From Nemertoderma westbladi (lineage: Eukaryota > Xenacoelomorpha > Nemertodermatida > Nemertodermatidae), in assembly GCA_032718475.1 (NCBI GenBank), contig JAUCBJ010005476.1:1-56552 (forward strand): DNA of 56,552 nt. The letters are read 5' to 3'. The translations under genes and the position numbers were made by a program. Under the pieces are notes generated by a model that worked only from the letters and a program-made list of their open reading frames with translations, ran no database searches and was not told the DNA's origin. The stretch's first letter is position 1. Every line of letters starts with the position of its first letter. Below are positions 53,506 through 56,552 of this stretch, one piece after another.

Positions 53506-54355
53506 ACTTTTTATTTTTAGAATTTAATTGGCTTTCTGATAGTTACAAAATATTTTTTTCACCATTTATACTTTTTATGCTATGGTGCGTTTTTCATATC
53601 ATAGTCACAATTTTTTATTATAATATCTTTATTAGCTTAACTGGTAGAAAAGATAATCCATGGTTGGATGGATAATTCCCCTGGTCAACAAGCTTGAATA
53701 CAACCAATTACGATCCAGGACATTCATTTGGCTGGGTTGTAAAATTAAATTCAAACATGAGATTGTCTACTGCTTGGATTAGTACACATCAATCACATTA
53801 TTTTTTAATAACAAAATACAGATAAGCAATAGTCTACTAGGATGAAACAACAACCAAAATTGAACCCAGTATATTCCAGGTGATGCTAAATTCACTCCAC
53901 AGACTCAACATAAGCTGAGGGTAAGGTAGAAAGCAGTAACAGCCAATACAATTACAGGAGGTGCTTAGTTGCTAAGATGCACTGTCAAGACAAACAGTAT
54001 AAATAATAACATAAACAGCTGGGATTAAATAGGCTTGCAGTTACACATCACAGACTGATTGCTTACTTACAGACTGTCTTCTGATAAAGTATTATATTTA
54101 GTAATATAGTCATAGTCTTAAATCAATCACAGTGAGCAGTTTTCATTGAGGTTTATATAGCAAACCACTCTGTACCGTACAGTACACGTGTATCATGTCC
54201 GTGTATCTGGTACAAGTATTGTATATCACCTAATCACCATAAATATATATCTGTCATAGGCCTATAAAGTAAGATTTAGTAGAAATATTTTACTGGTACT
54301 AATAAATAGTACTACTAATAGTTCGTAGAGCTGTAGAGCTCTAGAACAAAGAACA
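53506..54355. other. Non-coding DNA downstream of the orphan piggyBac end
   Basis: No gene or repeat family is supported here. It may be the interior of a non-autonomous piggyBac copy. Confidence 0.4.
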
Positions 54356-54380
54356 CTATATAATAATAAAGTTCACATAC

Positions 54381-54559
54381 ATTTCCATGGTAGTCCTTTG
54401 CAAATATGCAAAACCGTCGTTGGCGAGCCACACTGACGAACGGTATGCCGGGACCGACGTGATACGCACGGTGTACTGGAAGCCACCAGCTTCCTCAAAC
54501 GCCAAAATTACGGCCTCGACATGGTCCTTGGAGGCGCAAGGGCAACCCAATCCAGACAT
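54381..54559 (-). other. Possible first coding exon of a host gene
   Basis: On the minus strand an ATG at 54559 opens MSGLGCPCASKDHVEAVILA and runs with balanced composition through FQYTVRITSVPAYRSSVWLA to a candidate donor GTATGTG after 54381. GC content is higher than in the flanks. No domain is recognised. A TATATAG lies about 25 bases upstream of the ATG, which is too close to serve as its TATA box. No second exon was found towards lower coordinates. Confidence 0.35.
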
Positions 54560-54639
54560 AATAACTTTCAAATACTATATAGGCAACTGGTACCGGTACC
54601 AGTCCTGCAGTCCAGTCAGCGAGTAAGGCAGTATATCAG

Positions 54640-56552
54640 TATATACCAGGTAGATAGATAGGCCTATAGAACAGTCTTGACCAGTCAGCCAGTTGACAGT
54701 AAAATCTCAATTAATACTGTAATATACTGAAATATTATGAATAGGGCCTACAGATGTACAGGAATTAGCAGTATAGACGAATTAGAATATAGAAGAATTA
54801 GCAGATGAGTTAGGCCCCTAAATATTGCTAATGTCAGAATACATGAACAACAGAATAGGCATATCAGCTCAGCATATGGGCTAAAAGAGGAGTCAACGGC
54901 AGAATGGTTACCGGTAATTAAAAGACTAAAAAAACGACTACCAGCTGACCGGTAGCGTGGTAGGCTATAAATCTGAAATAAATTGATGACTGACTACCGG
55001 CAGACCGGTACTGCGGTAGGCCTACCAGTTCCAGTAAGATCTATATCAGTATATCTATCTGCTGATCTGATACGCAAGTTCCGTTCGGATGGTGGCTGCA
55101 GCACCCTGGCACCTGTACATGCAGGCTAAGTAAGCATCGCGCTCGCTCGCATCTGCAAATATACCTGTATACTAGGAGACTCACTTCATGTTGTAGGCCT
55201 AATTCAGTACGGTAATTGGTAATTGTGTAATCAAATCAAACCTACTGGTAGTACTACATACTACTGCTGTCGAATGAACAAAGAATCAGCTGATTTATGT
55301 TAAGTAGGCGGAGGTAGTTTAGTTTACATGGCAACATCCAATGGATGAAGCCCTAGTGCCTATTGAAGATGTCAAGTCTGTGGAGTGAATTTAGCATCTA
55401 CCGTATATTCCTAATGTAATACTGCAGACATAAACAGAGGTGAATAAATCTATTCAATAACAACACCCCGGAGTGTCTCTAATTGTCTGCTATTAGTTCA
55501 ACTATTAGTGATTAGTGAATCTTACATTAGGGAACTGTCTGCCAAGAGTGTCAACAATCCACACTCTTCCATGGTCTTTGAATTTTCACTTGGAATGTCT
55601 GGCAGAGTTAGGCAGACAGTGGTGTTGGGAGGAGTATATATAGTATTATCTCATATTTTTACTATAATGGGTTATCTTCATGATAATTAATTTATATGGA
55701 TATATTATTTTAAATTGTGAATATATAAAACTCAGAACAGATGCTGTTAAACAAGCGCGATCAGGAGATAGTTATTACAAAAGGTTCTTAAAATGTTTTA
55801 CTATTATTTTCTATACGGCTCCTACAAATCCTTGCTCCTTTCTCTGTTGATCACTCAACAGAGAGCTAACTGTTCGAATCTATGAGCCATGCGGGAATAA
55901 CCAAAACAATAAACCCGAATCGGCTCCCTAAGCTACTTAAAACGAGTGCAGGTGGCCTAACACTCGGAGTTCACTTATCGCAAATACTGGAATTCACTGA
56001 CAGAATCGTTGAATGTGAGAATATTTTAATAATCTACGGGGACAGATCTATTACTTTATTTGTGTTGGCTGGTTTTAGACCAGCAACCTTACTACTGCTG
56101 TACTGTATACTGGACACTGCTGTCAGCCTGTTGCCCCACTATTTTCAAATAACTACCTCGCGTGAATAGTCTACGGTATTCTAAACAATCACTTAAACTA
56201 CTCTCCGCTATGCTGCGTACAAATTCTTATTTTATTTTATATTGCTAAATTAATTACAGTCATAAATACGAATTTGCTTACTAATTACTAGATATTCCAG
56301 AATACGTACTTTAAATTTATTACGTACTGTGTTCCCGGATCAGAAAACTTTGCTAACTTGTAAAATGCGGGATAAGTCGATTGAGAAAAAATGTCGTCAG
56401 CTTTTGTAAGCAATGCTAAGTTTAATAGTTGGAATTAACAAGTTTGCCTGGATTAAAGAATTACCTGGCAAATTTGATATATCTTAGAAGTTTATATATA
56501 ATACGTGTGTGTCAAATTTGCTAAATTATTTCAATTTCTAAGTAAGTCTCAC
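54640..56552. other. Non-coding DNA with GGTACCGG/AGGCCT palindromes
   Basis: No gene supported. Frames at 55508-55690 and 55882-56169 (plus) are hydrophobic or mixed and lack motifs. Short palindromes (ACCGGTAC, TAGGCCTA) are frequent near 54900-55030, as in the 280-bp repeats at 16 kb. Confidence 0.5.

Noticed and set aside
54560-54600. TATATAG as a TATA box for the minus-strand exon at 54381-54559
   Set aside because: It lies only about 25 bases from the ATG, leaving no room for a 5' UTR, and AT-rich DNA gives such matches by chance.

Overview
This is a metazoan nuclear window, AT-rich, and almost every recognisable open frame belongs to a transposable element. The element mix (two piggyBacs, two animal Mutator-like transposases, an EnSpm/CACTA-like element, BEL/Pao and Ty3/gypsy-like retrotransposons, RTE-type and CR1/L2-like LINEs), the long G homopolymers, the minisatellites and the AT-rich non-coding DNA fit an invertebrate, probably marine, genome. 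The species cannot be fixed from the sequence. No complete host gene is visible; a few exon-like frames with plausible splice donors (for example 54381-54559 on the minus strand) are the only hints of one. No rRNA gene, functional tRNA or CRISPR array was seen.

Layout. 1-3.9 kb: non-coding DNA with short tandem repeats. 3.9-4.8 kb: LINE reverse transcriptase remnant (minus). 4.9-7.0 kb: MULE-2, a broken Mutator-like transposase (plus) with a foldback right end. 7.6-9.7 kb: unclassified remnants, two foldback arrays of a 15-bp iteron, and a second degraded copy of the 3.9 kb LINE family. 9.7-13.05 kb: a MITE and a 5'-truncated CR1/L2-like LINE (plus). 13.1-15.5 kb: duplicated unclassified repeat, an RTE 3' fragment and coding remnants. 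16.06-17.4 kb: three 280-bp tandem repeats, a 25-G tract and a coiled-coil coding remnant. 17.9-19.87 kb: a long intronless, frameshifted frame ending in poly(A), followed by a GC-rich block with strong stem potential. 21.1-28.46 kb: MULE-1, whose 3' part is interrupted by piggyBac-1 (24217-27923), the only element here that looks intact. 28.5-32.7 kb: AT-rich DNA, a dispersed repeat copy and minisatellites. 32.75-36.4 kb: BEL/Pao pol remnant carrying two RTE insertions with target-site duplications. 36.6-39.6 kb: exon-like fragments, a Ty3/gypsy integrase tail and a 123-bp repeat pair. 39.8-46.25 kb: CACTA-like element (minus) with a roughly 3.04 kb internal tandem duplication. 46.5-48.64 kb: RTE-type LINE (minus). 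49.09-51.82 kb: piggyBac-2, internally deleted. 51.8-56.55 kb: mostly non-coding, with one orphan piggyBac end and one exon-like frame.

The genes do not form a pathway; the window is a stratigraphy of insertions. Clear relative ages are piggyBac-1 younger than MULE-1, two RTE copies younger than the BEL element, and a truncated CR1-like copy younger than the CACTA duplication. Items most worth a second look are the MULE-1 frame that joins a retropepsin-like segment to a Mutator transposase, the unrecognised poly(A)-tailed frame at 17.9-19.87 kb with the structured GC-rich block behind it, the 15-bp foldback iterons whose core recurs in a minisatellite 23 kb away, and the piggyBac subterminal arrays.
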